Positions 53,132 to 62,048 are shown, counted from the first letter of the stretch. The stretch is 64,000 nt of DNA from Microbacterium sp. Yaish 1 (GCF_002245215.1 NZ_NPMR01000002.1:806001-870000), one strand, 5' to 3'. Program-made: numbers and translations. Notes: generated by a model not told the origin, from the letters alone.

Positions 53132-54447
53132 TCCCCCAGCCCGGTCAGGTCGGCATAGCCCTGGACGGCCTGCTTCTGCGCGGACGCGGGGTCGAGGACG
53201 CCGTCCCATACGCTCGCCACGAGACTGTTGCCGACCGTCCAGAGCGCGTCGCCCACATCGGCGACGAGGTCGGACCGTTCGGCCTGGGCGAGCACGCCGC
53301 TCGCGTGCGGGTCGTCGGCGAGGCCAGGGATGGCCTGGGCATTGAGCCTGGTGAGCGCCGGGATACCGCCCGTGGTCCGGTAGAGCGCAGCGGCCGCCTC
53401 GTCGGACGCGAGGAACGCCGCGAACACGCGCGCCGCTCCGGGGTGCTCGGAGTACCCCGAGACGACACCGACGCCGAGACCGGCCAGAGTCGCCGCGTCG
53501 CCTCCGCCATCGACGGCCGGGAGGGTCGTGACGCCGAACTCGAAGCCGTTCTCCGCGGCCGCTGCGGTGAAATCGCCGATCGACCACGGCCCGGTGATGA
53601 CGTAAGGCGTCTGGCCTTTCGCGAACTCCATCTCGATGGAATCCCACGTGGCATCCGCCGAGTTGACCTGCCAGAGGTCGCGCAGCCCGCGGTAGTACTC
53701 GAGGCCGGCCGCGAGAGCGGGCGCCTCGAGCCCGGGCGTGCCCGCATCGGTGCCGAGATGCCACCCGAGCGAGCTGAGCACGGGGTACGCGTAGTACAGC
53801 TGGCCACTCAGCCACCGGATCGTCCAGCGGTTCGCGCGGGGGTCGTTGTACGCGGCGGCGAGTTCACGGATCTGCTCCCACGTCTTCGCCGGCTCGCTCG
53901 AACCGGTCAGCTGTTGCAGGAGGGTCTTGTTGTAGAACAGCGCGATCGACTCGGTGGACACCGGCACGCCGTAGAGCTCGCCGTCCCGACTGACGACTCC
54001 GGCGAAGGCGTCGCCCACGCGCGAAGCGACGTCGTCGGCATACTCCCCCAGCGGAGCCGCGACCCCCGAGTCGATCGCCCCCGACAGGTCGGTGAAGTTC
54101 GTGAAGTACACGTCTGCGCCGGTTCCGGCCTCGCCGTCGAGCTCCATCTTGGCGACGGCGTCGACCTTCGACACCGTCGTGAGCTCGATGCGGATGTCGG
54201 GATGCACCGCGGTGAAGGCCTCCACCAGCGCTTCGCCGTACTCGGGGTACTCCACCCAGACCTTCAGCGGTGCCTCTCCGCTGGCGACGTCGGGCTCGAT
54301 CTCGTACGCCCGCGCCTCGGCATCCCACGTCAGGGTCGCTTCCTCGTCGGGCGGCGCGCTCGAGCACCCGGCGGTGGCCGCGAGCGAGAGGACGATGGCC
54401 GCTCCCACCGTGGTGCGGGCGGTGGCTGCTGTGCTTCGGATGGTCAT
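53128..54447 (-). CDS. ganS: Extracellular sugar-binding lipoprotein of the galactan ABC importer
   Basis: 439 aa from the ATG of MTIRSTAATA behind GAGGGAG; an upstream start at 54513 would pass through the operator. Signal peptide and lipobox-like TAGC with the Cys near residue 28 (LSLAATAGCSSAPP), so the mature protein is lipid-anchored outside. The body is a family 1 MalE-type solute-binding protein (LKVWVEYPEYGEALVEAFTAVHPDIRIELTTV, AGTGADVYFTNF, SIALFYNKTLL, TPYVITGPWSIGDF). First gene of the coupled unit binding protein-permease-permease-GH53-GH53. Ligand inferred from the GH53 genes. Confidence 0.9.
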   Translation of the reverse strand: MTIRSTAATARTTVGAAIVLSLAATAGCSSAPPDEEATLTWDAEARAYEIEPDVASGEAPLKVWVEYPEYGEALVEAFTAVHPDIRIELTTVSKVDAVAKMELDGEAGTGADVYFTNFTDLSGAIDSGVAAPLGEYADDVASRVGDAFAGVVSRDGELYGVPVSTESIALFYNKTLLQQLTGSSEPAKTWEQIRELAAAYNDPRANRWTIRWLSGQLYYAYPVLSSLGWHLGTDAGTPGLEAPALAAGLEYYRGLRDLWQVNSADATWDSIEMEFAKGQTPYVITGPWSIGDFTAAAAENGFEFGVTTLPAVDGGGDAATLAGLGVGVVSGYSEHPGAARVFAAFLASDEAAAALYRTTGGIPALTRLNAQAIPGLADDPHASGVLAQAERSDLVADVGDALWTVGNSLVASVWDGVLDPASAQKQAVQGYADLTGLGE

Positions 54448-54466
54448 GCAAACTCCCTCGTTGCCG

Positions 54467-54488
54467 TGACTGTGACCGGTCCCAGTCA
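54467..54488. promoter_or_regulatory. Operator candidate of the galactan operon
   Basis: A 22-nt near-palindrome: TGACTGTGACC followed by GGTCCCAGTCA, 20 of 22 positions symmetric. It overlaps TTGACT on the minus strand, a plausible -35, and lies about 20-41 nt upstream of the binding-protein ATG. Size and CG centre fit a LacI-family site; the regulator at 46982-48058 is the nearest candidate. Confidence 0.55.
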
Positions 54489-54579
54489 ACTGTCGCCGTC
54501 CATCTGAGTCCATGACGGTAGTGGCAGGATCGTCATCCCGCGACGCCTCTCCCCTGGGGAGGAATCGGCGCGCAGCGCT

Positions 54580-55251
54580 TCAGTCCAGCGGGGTGACGAC
54601 CTTGTTCTGGTACGCCCACACGACCGCCTGCAGCCGCGAACGAACTCCGAGCTTCGGCAGGATGCGCACGAGGTGCGACTTGACGGTGCTGACCTCGACC
54701 ATCAGCGCCGCAGCGATCTCGTCGTTCGACATTCCCTGCGCCAGGAGTGCGAGGATGTCGCGTTCGCGCGGCGTCAGGTGGCCGGCTGCCTCGGCCGCCG
54801 TCGACACGCGCTGCAGCGCGCGCCGCCGCGAGAACTCCCGCAGCACCCGGCGAGTGACGGCCTGGTCCAGGGTGCCGTCGCCGGCGGCGACGCTGCGCAC
54901 CGCTCGGACGATCTCGTCGGGTTCGGCGTCCTTGAGGAGGAATCCCGACGCCCCGGCTTCCAGCGCCTCGAACACGTACTCGTCGATGTCGAAGGTCGTG
55001 AGGATCAGCACCGGGATGGCGGGCTCCCCCGCGCCCCGATCGGCGAGGGCGCGGGCCACCTCGATCCCGGTGAGCCCCGGCATCCGGACGTCGAGGCAGG
55101 CGACGTCCGGATGAAGCGACGTCGCCGCGTCGAGCGCCTGGGGGCCGTCAGCTGCCGTGGCCACCACCTCGATGTCGGCCTCGGCCGCCAGCAGGGCGGC
55201 GAGGCCCGCCCGCACCAGCGGCTGGTCGTCTGCGACGAGGACACGGATCAT
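54580..55251 (-). CDS. NarL/LuxR-family response regulator (operon 1)
   Basis: 223 aa. Receiver domain (about 1-120): IRVLVADDQPLVRAGLAALL, phospho-Asp in ACLDVRMPGLTG, Lys in FLLKDAEPDEI. LuxR helix-turn-helix (about 155-215): LTPRERDILALLAQGMSNDEIAAALMVEVSTVKSHLVRILPKLGVRSRLQ. Starts inside the kinase stop (ATGA overlap). Last gene of a unit running protease-kinase-regulator. Target genes unknown; the nearby lantibiotic-type genes are candidates. Confidence 0.93.
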   Translation of the reverse strand: MIRVLVADDQPLVRAGLAALLAAEADIEVVATAADGPQALDAATSLHPDVACLDVRMPGLTGIEVARALADRGAGEPAIPVLILTTFDIDEYVFEALEAGASGFLLKDAEPDEIVRAVRSVAAGDGTLDQAVTRRVLREFSRRRALQRVSTAAEAAGHLTPRERDILALLAQGMSNDEIAAALMVEVSTVKSHLVRILPKLGVRSRLQAVVWAYQNKVVTPLD

Positions 55252-56477
55252 GGGGCACCTCCTGTGGTAGCGGCCGGCTCAGCCGGAACGGTGAGTCGGA
55301 CGCACCAACCGCCGTCGGGCTCGGGCCCCGCCTCGAGCGTGCCACCCACGAGGTCCGCACGTTCGCGCATCCCGAGCAGCCCGAATCCGTCACGGGTCGT
55401 ATCGGGGGCGGGCGCAGCCGCGGCGGCACCGCCCGAGTCGCGCACCGTCGCCACGAACGCGTCGGCCCTGGTGCCGTCGAGGCGCACCTCGCACGACGCC
55501 CCCGGGGCATGACGCGCGGCGTTGGCCAGCGACTCCTGAACCATCCGGTAGACGACGAGCTGTCCGAGAGGCCCGACCTGGCCACCGCCCCCGACGGTCG
55601 TCAGGTCGACCGCGCGCCCCGTGGCCCGACACGCCTCGACAAGTGCGGGGACGGCCTCGATCGTCTCGACCATGTCGCGCTCGTCCCCCTCTCGCCGAAG
55701 CAGTCCGACGAGCTGGCGCAGGTCGTCGAGCAGCACACGGCTCTGTTCGCGCACCTGCCGGACAGCCACCCGAGCGGCATCCGGATCGGTCGCGATCTGG
55801 CGCTCGATGACCCCCGACATCAACGCGATGCTCGACACATGATGGGCGGCGATGTCGTGCAGTTCCCGCGCCATCGCCGTGCGTTCGCGGGCGACGGCGG
55901 CCTCCACGACCGCGGCGCGCTCGCGGCGGACCGCCTCGTTCTCGTTCCGTTCGGCGCGACGGACGTCGCGACGAGCTGTCACCGCAAGCACCCCCGCGGC
56001 CGGTAGAGCGACGATCGCGACGGCTTGCAACAGCGCCGCGCCCACCGCGGCCGGCACGGTCACCGCGCTCGACCCGAGGATGTCGGCGGCCTGCCCGCCC
56101 CCGACGAGGAGCCCGGCCACCGGCAGCACGAACCGAAGGGCCGGCACCGTCACGACCGGCGTGGCGCGCACGACCGCGACCAGCACCGCGGCGTGCGCCA
56201 GGCTGCCGAGCCCGGTCGGCGTGGTGACCCCGATGAGCAGCGCGCCCGCCGCGGTTCCGATCAGGACCGTGCGAGGTGCCGACCGCGCGAAGCACAGAGC
56301 GACGGCTTGCCCCGCGAGCACCGCGGCGAACACCCACCACGGCCCCGAGCCCAGTCGCGGGGCCGCGTGGTCGGCGAAGAGCTCGGGCGCCGCCACGAGC
56401 GCGAGCAGCGTGGCAGCGCCGGTGCCGAGCGCCACGACGACATCCGTGACGCTCGGCCCGCGCTGCATCCGGCTCAT
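55248..56477 (-). CDS. NarL-system sensor histidine kinase (HisKA_3 type, operon 1)
   Basis: 409 aa from the ATG of MSRMQRGPSVTD, overlapping the protease stop (ATGA). Five to six N-terminal helices with hardly any extracellular loop make a membrane-embedded sensor (about 10-165); then the dimerisation domain with the phospho-His in RERTAMARELHDIAAHHVSSIALM and a HATPase with RMVQESLANAARHA and GFGLLGMRERADLVGG. Such intramembrane-sensing kinases often detect cell-envelope stress or peptide antibiotics and are paired with ABC exporters. The frame stays open upstream to 58403 but that part is antisense noise. Confidence 0.92.
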   Translation of the reverse strand: MSRMQRGPSVTDVVVALGTGAATLLALVAAPELFADHAAPRLGSGPWWVFAAVLAGQAVALCFARSAPRTVLIGTAAGALLIGVTTPTGLGSLAHAAVLVAVVRATPVVTVPALRFVLPVAGLLVGGGQAADILGSSAVTVPAAVGAALLQAVAIVALPAAGVLAVTARRDVRRAERNENEAVRRERAAVVEAAVARERTAMARELHDIAAHHVSSIALMSGVIERQIATDPDAARVAVRQVREQSRVLLDDLRQLVGLLRREGDERDMVETIEAVPALVEACRATGRAVDLTTVGGGGQVGPLGQLVVYRMVQESLANAARHAPGASCEVRLDGTRADAFVATVRDSGGAAAAAPAPDTTRDGFGLLGMRERADLVGGTLEAGPEPDGGWCVRLTVPAEPAATTGGAP

Positions 56478-57403
56478 GCCGCTATCTTCTCGGTTTCCGG
56501 TGCCCGACGGCCGGCCACCGGCGTGTCCGGGGGCAACCCGAGTCGGCCCCGGGTGAGCGCGACGGTCACCACCGCGGCAACCGCAGCGCCGATCACGAGC
56601 ACGTGCTGCAGCTGCGCGCCGCCCACCGAGGGGAACATCTCCGCCCAGAACACCGTGACCGTGTTGTTCAAGCTGACGTGGAAGAGCATCACGATCGGCA
56701 GGCTCTGTCCGGATCGGTTGAACAGCCACATGATCACGACGTTGAAGAGGGCGCTGAAGACGACGAACTCGATGACGTTCACCCAGGTGACGTCGGGCCA
56801 CGAACCCCACTCGGTGAGAAACAGGGGCAGGTGCCAGATCCCCCACAGCGGTCCGAGGATGGCTGCGGCACCGAGCGGTCCGAAGCGCTCCTGCAGCGGC
56901 GGCAGGGCGAAATCGCGCCAGCCCGGCTCCTCGGCCAGTCCCGTCGTCAGCATCTGCAGCACGAGCGCGGGCACATAGAGCGCGACCGCGACGAGGCTGG
57001 GCGCTTGCATCTGCCCGCCCGAGGCGAGGACGCCGAGGAGCAGCACCGCCATCGGCACGACGAGCAGCGCGACGGCGTACCAGCGCGGCGCGACCCGCCA
57101 GCGCAGGAGCCGCCCGACCCACACGCGCAGTCCCGCGCGTCCGCCCGTGACCGCCGTCACGACGAACGCCGCGCCGAGCGGCCCGAGATATGCGCCGAAG
57201 AGCATGCCCGTGAACTGCGATGTGCCGAACGCCTCCGGGAACGCGTAGTCCCAGACTCCGAGACCGTTGCGCGAGAGGATCCAGGGCGTCCAGGCGAGCC
57301 AGCTGAGGCCGAGAGCGAGCACGAAGAACGATACGAGGGGGCGCCGGCGGATGATGCCGGTAAGCCTTCCATCGGAGGTGGAGCCGACGTGGTTCGTGGA
57401 CAT
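56474..57403 (-). CDS. CPBP-family intramembrane metalloprotease
   Basis: 309 aa. About eight transmembrane helices. The CPBP (Abi/CaaX protease-like) motifs are present in order: EEPGWRDFALPPLQERF (motif 1, Glu-Glu), GIWHLPLFLTEWG (motif 2, His) and FHVSLNNTVTVFW (motif 3, His). Family members process prenylated proteins or peptides, and several give self-immunity in bacteriocin loci. It opens the coupled operon with the kinase and regulator and is only 140 nt from the exporter genes, so a role in peptide immunity or sensing is plausible but not shown. Confidence 0.88.
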   Translation of the reverse strand: MSTNHVGSTSDGRLTGIIRRRPLVSFFVLALGLSWLAWTPWILSRNGLGVWDYAFPEAFGTSQFTGMLFGAYLGPLGAAFVVTAVTGGRAGLRVWVGRLLRWRVAPRWYAVALLVVPMAVLLLGVLASGGQMQAPSLVAVALYVPALVLQMLTTGLAEEPGWRDFALPPLQERFGPLGAAAILGPLWGIWHLPLFLTEWGSWPDVTWVNVIEFVVFSALFNVVIMWLFNRSGQSLPIVMLFHVSLNNTVTVFWAEMFPSVGGAQLQHVLVIGAAVAAVVTVALTRGRLGLPPDTPVAGRRAPETEKIAA

Positions 57404-57544
57404 GGGGGGTTCCTTCCGGTCGTCGTCGGACCCCGGGAGCAGGGTCGTCGTCGACTGTAGGAAGCGGGCCCCCTGCGGCTCGACGTTCGAACGGCGGCAA
57501 TGCGCGGCCTCGACCGAAAGTCGTAGACCCGCCGCCGGCCGCGA

Positions 57545-58297
57545 TCACCGCAGCTTCAGCGTCCGCAGCGCCACCACCGTGACGAGGAGAACGAGCGCAC
57601 CTCCACCGATGCCGGTCGCGATCAGCGGCAGCGTATCGCCGAACGTCAGCCCGCCCGATCCGGCGATCGCGGTCGAGCCCAGGTTGAGCGCGCGCGTGTT
57701 GATGGCCTGCGGGATGACGTAGCCGAGCGGCCGAAGCGCCGTCGAGGTCACGGCCGCCACGCCAGCGACGCAGCCGAGCAGGCAGAGCGCCACCGGTGCG
57801 GCGAAGGAGCGCAGCAGCATCGACAGCAGCGACTGGAGCGCGATCAACGGGACGGCGGCGATGATCGCGACTGCCCCCACGATCGCGAACTGCCATGGGA
57901 AGGCTCCGTCCAGGCCGAGCACGAGCGTGCCCGCCACGGCGGTGCCCGCGACGAGCACGACCTGCATCAGTGCGACGGGCACGAGAACGGCGACGATCTT
58001 GGCCGTGGCGAGGCTGGTCGGTCGCACCGTCGAGGTGAGCAGCAGATTCCAGTTCGAACCGCGATGCTCGACCCGCCACACGGCGGCGGCGAGGAGGCTG
58101 ATCCCCATCGAGAAGAAGAGCAGCCCGTAGAAGAGCACGACTTGCGAGGTGAAGGATGCCCAGCCCGCGTCGAGGGCGTCGGCGTTGGCCGACAGGTTGA
58201 GCGTGCCGGTGACGACCGCGAGCAGCGGCAGGACGATCGCGATGATCCAGGTGCTGGAACGGCGGAGCTTGCGCATCTCGGCTCGGAACATCGTCAC
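57545..58297 (-). CDS. ABC-2 type permease, lantibiotic-immunity-like (LanG-like)
   Basis: 250 aa from a GTG overlapping the previous stop (GTGA). Six transmembrane helices: STWIIAIVLPLLAVVTGTL, LFYGLLFFSMGISLLAAAVW, VLVPVALMQVVLVAGTAV, FAIVGAVAIIAAVPLIAL, APVALCLLGCVAGVAAV and LIATGIGGGALVLLVTVVAL. The short cytoplasmic WRVEHRGSNWNLLLTSTVRP is typical of the MutG/EpiG group. With the other permease and ATPase it forms a LanFEG-like exporter that expels lantibiotic from the membrane. Immunity role is inferred from context and architecture. Confidence 0.82.
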   Translation of the reverse strand: MTMFRAEMRKLRRSSTWIIAIVLPLLAVVTGTLNLSANADALDAGWASFTSQVVLFYGLLFFSMGISLLAAAVWRVEHRGSNWNLLLTSTVRPTSLATAKIVAVLVPVALMQVVLVAGTAVAGTLVLGLDGAFPWQFAIVGAVAIIAAVPLIALQSLLSMLLRSFAAPVALCLLGCVAGVAAVTSTALRPLGYVIPQAINTRALNLGSTAIAGSGGLTFGDTLPLIATGIGGGALVLLVTVVALRTLKLR

Positions 58298-59043
58298 GCT
58301 CCGATCGGGTCGAGACGGCGGATGCCGACGGCGATGACGAGCGCCGCCAGCAGCACGAATCCGGTGATCCACGCGTACGGTGCCTGCACGTACGCCACGG
58401 CATCGCCCGATTGGCCTGCTTGCGAGATGACGGCGTAGTACCCCCACGGGATGACGCGGCTCACGGCGGCGGGCAGCAGGAGCGAGAACACGGCGAGGAA
58501 GGAGCCGAGCACACCGACCCCGACGCTGACGAGCTGGTTCTCCACGCGTGCGGCGAGCAGGATGTGCAGGCCGCAGAACACGACGTCGAGCACGTAGAGC
58601 AGGACGGTGTAGGCGATCCACGGGACGGGATCGATCGGGACGCTGATGCCCGCCACGACGCCGATGGCGACGACGGCCGCGGTCTGCAGCGCGATCGCCG
58701 GTGCGAGGATGATCGCGAGGGCGCGGAGCTTGGCTCCGCACAGCTGGCCCGGAGTCCGCCCAGCTCCCGCCGCGAGCACCCACCCGTTACCGGAGTGCTC
58801 GATGTCGGTCTGCCTGCTGGCGAGCACGGCCGTCAGCAGGGGCGAGGTCATCGCCGCCATCATCGTGTAAGAGAGCAGCAGCGCCGCCCACGGCGATGCC
58901 GCCGGGTCGTCGAAGCTCTCTCGCGCGGTCCCCGAGAACAGCGAGGCCGAACTCAGCGCCGAGACGGCCAGCACGAGACCGACGAGGATCGGAAACGTTC
59001 GCAGCCGCCGCATCTTGCGCATCTCCAAGCGGACGCCGCTCAC
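58294..59043 (-). CDS. ABC-2 type permease, lantibiotic-immunity-like (LanE-like)
   Basis: 249 aa, GTG start overlapping the ATPase stop (GTGA). Opens with RLEMRKMRRLRTFPILVGLVLAVSAL, the same basic-then-hydrophobic start as its partner, and has six helices with the conserved SRQTDIEHSGNGWVLAAGAGRTP loop, closely resembling the partner WRVEHRGSNWNLLL segment. The two permeases are homologous and likely heterodimerise, as LanE/LanG do. Co-translated with its neighbours. Confidence 0.82.
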   Translation of the reverse strand: MSGVRLEMRKMRRLRTFPILVGLVLAVSALSSASLFSGTARESFDDPAASPWAALLLSYTMMAAMTSPLLTAVLASRQTDIEHSGNGWVLAAGAGRTPGQLCGAKLRALAIILAPAIALQTAAVVAIGVVAGISVPIDPVPWIAYTVLLYVLDVVFCGLHILLAARVENQLVSVGVGVLGSFLAVFSLLLPAAVSRVIPWGYYAVISQAGQSGDAVAYVQAPYAWITGFVLLAALVIAVGIRRLDPIGA

Positions 59044-59951
59044 AGCAGACCTCCCCGCCCGGTGAGGTCCATGAACACGTCCTCGAGGCTCTGCTGCACG
59101 CGGCGCACCTGATGAATCTGCACACCGGCGTCGACGAGCAGCGCGACGAGCGCGGCGGTCGCCTCGTTGTCGTGACCGCTGAGCCGGATGCCGCCACCGG
59201 TCACCGCCGCGTAGGGGACGGCGCGCAGAGCCGCGTCGATCGACGGCGTCTCGACGATGAGATCGGGCAGCGAGTGGGCGAACAGGTCGGTACGCGTGCC
59301 CTGGAAGATCAGCTTGCCCGCCGACAGGATGCCGAGCACCGAGGCCATCTTGTCGATCTCATCGAGCAGATGACTCGACACCATGACGGTGATGCCCCGG
59401 CTCGCGAGATCGACGAGCAGGTCGCGGACCTCCTCGATTCCGGCCGGGTCGAGGCCGTTCGTGGGCTCGTCCAGCACCAGCAGCGACGGGTCTCGCGCGA
59501 GCGCCATGGCGATCCCCAAGCGCTGCTTCATCCCCAGGGAGTAGTTCCGGACCAGCTTGTCTCTCTGGTCGCTCAGCCGGACGGTGGCCAGGGCGGTCTC
59601 GATCTGGGCATCGACCAGCCCGAGCATGTCTCGGACGATCAGCATGTTCTCCCAGCCGGTCAGATGCCCGTAACCCGGTGGAGACTCGATCATCGAGCCG
59701 ATGGAAGGCAGCAGATCAGCACGCGTGCTGCGGGTCAGCCGTTGTCCGAAGATCTCGATGTCACCGGAGGTGGGCTGGCTGAGTCCGAGCAGCATCTTCA
59801 TCGTCGTGGACTTCCCCGACCCGTTGGGACCGAGGAACCCGTACACCGCGCCCTGCGGAACGGACAGATCGACGCTGTCGACGGCGGTGTGATCGCGGAA
59901 CTTCTTGGTGAGGCCGTGGGTGGCGATGACGGTGCTCACGACGTGCACCAC
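59040..59951 (-). CDS. ABC transporter ATPase, lantibiotic-immunity-like (LanF-like)
   Basis: 303 aa, GTG start; a second in-frame GTG four codons later (VSTVIATHG) is possible. Walker A GFLGPNGSGKSTTMKMLLG, Q-loop MIESPPGYGHLTGWEN, signature NYSLGMKQRLGIAMALA, Walker B LLVLDEPTNGLDPAG, switch His in MVSSHLLDEIDKMA. The BcrA/LanF subgroup shows in SLGMKQRLG. The C-terminal ~80 residues form the extra domain of that group. First gene of the exporter operon; an AT-rich GATATC lies just upstream of the start. Confidence 0.9.
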   Translation of the reverse strand: MVHVVSTVIATHGLTKKFRDHTAVDSVDLSVPQGAVYGFLGPNGSGKSTTMKMLLGLSQPTSGDIEIFGQRLTRSTRADLLPSIGSMIESPPGYGHLTGWENMLIVRDMLGLVDAQIETALATVRLSDQRDKLVRNYSLGMKQRLGIAMALARDPSLLVLDEPTNGLDPAGIEEVRDLLVDLASRGITVMVSSHLLDEIDKMASVLGILSAGKLIFQGTRTDLFAHSLPDLIVETPSIDAALRAVPYAAVTGGGIRLSGHDNEATAALVALLVDAGVQIHQVRRVQQSLEDVFMDLTGRGGLL

Positions 59952-59976
59952 CGGATATCTCTCATGCCGTCATCCT

Positions 59977-60001
59977 GATCCGCGCGCGCTTCGCGCGGAT
60001 C
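59977..60001 (-). terminator. Hairpin downstream of the second regulator gene
   Basis: GATCCGCGCG and CGCGCGGATC form a perfect 10-bp stem over a 5-nt loop, between the regulator stop and the exporter promoter. Confidence 0.5.
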
Positions 60002-60068
60002 GGTCCAGAGATGCATCCTCCGTCCCTCGGACTCCTTCGATCGGTGGAGACCGGACGGACATCGACGC

Positions 60069-60770
60069 CTACTCGCTGCGGGCGCGCCCGGTACGCCGCC
60101 CGGATGCCAGCCCGCGCTCGTGCGCCCAGATGACCAGATGCACGCGATCACGAACCCGCAGTTTGGTGAGGATGTGGCCGACGTGTGTCTTCACGGTCAC
60201 CTCGGCGATGTGGAGGCTGCGGGCGATCTCGGGATTGGACCGCCCCTGGACGATGTGTTCGAACACCGCGCGCTCCCGCTCGGTCAGCGTCACGAGGGGC
60301 GCATCGTCGCCCTCCGGCCGCTCGTCGTCGATCGCGAGACGGTCGAGCAGACGTCGGCTGGTGGGTGCCGAGACGGCGAATGTGCCGCCGTGGACGGCGC
60401 GAATGGCCTCGACCAGCTGTGCGGCGGTGCTGTCTTTCAGGATGAATCCGACGGCACCAGCCTGCAGGATGCGGACGGCGTAGGCGTCGGTGTCGTAGGT
60501 CGTGAGCCCGATCACCCGGGTCGCGGGGCTCACCGCCTCGGTCGTGAGGGCTCGCGTCGCCTCGATTCCGTCGAGCCGCGGCATCCGGATGTCCATGAGC
60601 ACCACATCCGGCCGCAGCTCCCGGACCCGCTCGACGGCGGCTTCGCCGTCGGGGGCGGTGCCGACCGCGCGCATGTCGGGCTGCGCATCCACGATGCGAC
60701 TGAAGCCGTCGCGCACGAGCGCCTGGTCGTCGGCGACCAGCACGGTGATCGGCGGTGACGAGGCGGTCAT
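60069..60770 (-). CDS. NarL/LuxR-family response regulator (operon 2, adjacent to lanA)
   Basis: 233 aa from the ATG of MTASSPPITVLVADDQ. Receiver: VLVADDQALVRDGFSRIVD, phospho-Asp in VLMDIRMPRLDG, Lys in FILKDSTAAQL. LuxR domain: LTERERAVFEHIVQGRSNPEIARSLHIAEVTVKTHVGHILTKLRVRDRVHLVIWA. Stop is TAG. It is coupled to the kinase gene, whose stop overlaps this start (ATGA). Probably controls the lanthipeptide genes and/or the exporter on its left. Confidence 0.93.
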   Translation of the reverse strand: MTASSPPITVLVADDQALVRDGFSRIVDAQPDMRAVGTAPDGEAAVERVRELRPDVVLMDIRMPRLDGIEATRALTTEAVSPATRVIGLTTYDTDAYAVRILQAGAVGFILKDSTAAQLVEAIRAVHGGTFAVSAPTSRRLLDRLAIDDERPEGDDAPLVTLTERERAVFEHIVQGRSNPEIARSLHIAEVTVKTHVGHILTKLRVRDRVHLVIWAHERGLASGRRTGRARSE

Positions 60771-61906
60771 ACGGCGGCACCGGCGACGATGACGTCGAGA
60801 GGCCAGACCGCGCGCACCGTGAACGCGTCGTCCCGCGCGTAGGTCAGCTCGCCCCCGTACAGTTCGCAGCGCCGGCGCATGCCCGCGAGGCCGCGGTGCT
60901 CCTGCACGGCCCGGTGGGCCGAGGACGGCGCGACGGGGTTGCGCACCGACACGGCGAGCGCGCCATGGTCCCACGACAGCGTCAGGGCGATGGGACCATC
61001 TCCCCCGTGCCGGATGGCATTGGTGAGGGACTCCTGGATCACCCGGTACGCCGCGAGCGACATCCCCGGGCTGAGGGGGCGGGGTTCCCCTCGGACGGCG
61101 ACCGCGATCCGCGTGCCCACGCGGGTGAAGCCGGCGATGAGGTCGTGGAGGTCGTCGAGTGACGGCGTCGGCTGGAGAGCATGGTCGTCCGCGGGCGAGA
61201 GCAACCCGCGCACCTCCCGCAGCGCTGATCTGCCGCTGGTCGAGATGGTCGCGAACACCGACGCGGCGCCGGGGTCGGGTGCGGCTGCCCGTCCGCTCTC
61301 GGCCTGGACGATGATGCTGGTGAGCGTATGCGCCAGGACGTCGTGCATCTCGTCGCTGATCCGCTCCCGTTCCTCGTACGCCGCCAAGCGCGTCCGCACC
61401 TCGGCGTCGCGCTCGGACATCTCGGTGCGGTGGCGCGCGGCCCGCAAGGCCTCGCTCTTCCGGCGATCGAGCAGCCCGAACGCCCACGCCGTCAGCATGC
61501 TGATGCCGATGAGCCCGACGACCAGCCCCGTACCCGCCGACGCGTCGAATCCGATGTCGAGGAGGACGGCGGCGCCGAGACCGACGATGTACAGCAGCCC
61601 GAACACGAGGCCCAGATGCCGTGCACGTTCTGTTGCGTTGGCCGCGACGGAGAAGACGCCTACGAGCAGGATCAGGTCGCCGGGCAGGAGCAACGAGGCG
61701 TCGACGATGAGGTGGGCCGCTGAGATCGAGGTGGCGGTCGCGGCGAAGAGGACCGGGTGCGAGCGACGCCATACGAGGGTCGCGGACATGAGCGCCGACC
61801 ACGCCCAGTCCGGTTGGCCGAGCAGTCCCATGGCAAGGCAGACGACGATGGCGACGGCCGCGATGCTCGCGTCACGACGCCAGGTGGTGCCGTCCCCCCG
61901 GTGCAT
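60767..61906 (-). CDS. NarL-system sensor histidine kinase (operon 2, divergent from lanA)
   Basis: 379 aa from the ATG of MHRGDGTTWRRD. About five N-terminal helices (ASIAAVAIVVCLAMGLLG to LVVGLIGISMLTAWAFGLL), then a coiled linker and the HisKA_3 site EERERISDEMHDVLAHTLTSIIVQAESG, and a HATPase with YRVIQESLTNAIRHGGDG and RGLAGMRRRCELYGGEL. Intramembrane-sensing type. TATGGT 6 nt before the ATG indicates a leaderless transcript, divergent from the precursor gene across 206 nt, a layout common for regulators of peptide antibiotics. Confidence 0.92.
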   Translation of the reverse strand: MHRGDGTTWRRDASIAAVAIVVCLAMGLLGQPDWAWSALMSATLVWRRSHPVLFAATATSISAAHLIVDASLLLPGDLILLVGVFSVAANATERARHLGLVFGLLYIVGLGAAVLLDIGFDASAGTGLVVGLIGISMLTAWAFGLLDRRKSEALRAARHRTEMSERDAEVRTRLAAYEERERISDEMHDVLAHTLTSIIVQAESGRAAAPDPGAASVFATISTSGRSALREVRGLLSPADDHALQPTPSLDDLHDLIAGFTRVGTRIAVAVRGEPRPLSPGMSLAAYRVIQESLTNAIRHGGDGPIALTLSWDHGALAVSVRNPVAPSSAHRAVQEHRGLAGMRRRCELYGGELTYARDDAFTVRAVWPLDVIVAGAAV

Positions 61907-61912
61907 GCCGCC

Positions 61913-61918
61913 ACCATA
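61913..61918 (-). promoter_or_regulatory. -10 box TATGGT of the kinase-regulator operon 2
   Basis: On the minus strand TATGGT, spacer GGCGGC, ATG at 61906. Confidence 0.5.
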
Positions 61919-62048
61919 TCCCTTCGTTCCGCGGCGCACCCCCCTCCCCCCGTCGGTGGAGGCGGCTCGTCCGGCCGGTGGAGGACACGTCGCGAAATCC
62001 CCGCATCGCATAGTTCCGGTGGGCCTTCGGGGCGGGCTTGAGTGAGGA

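Noticed and set aside
55248..58403. Single 1051-codon frame that would fuse the histidine kinase to upstream sequence
   Set aside because: The part above 56477 is Arg-rich noise antiparallel in meaning to the protease and permease genes; an ATGA-coupled start at 56477 gives a normal kinase.
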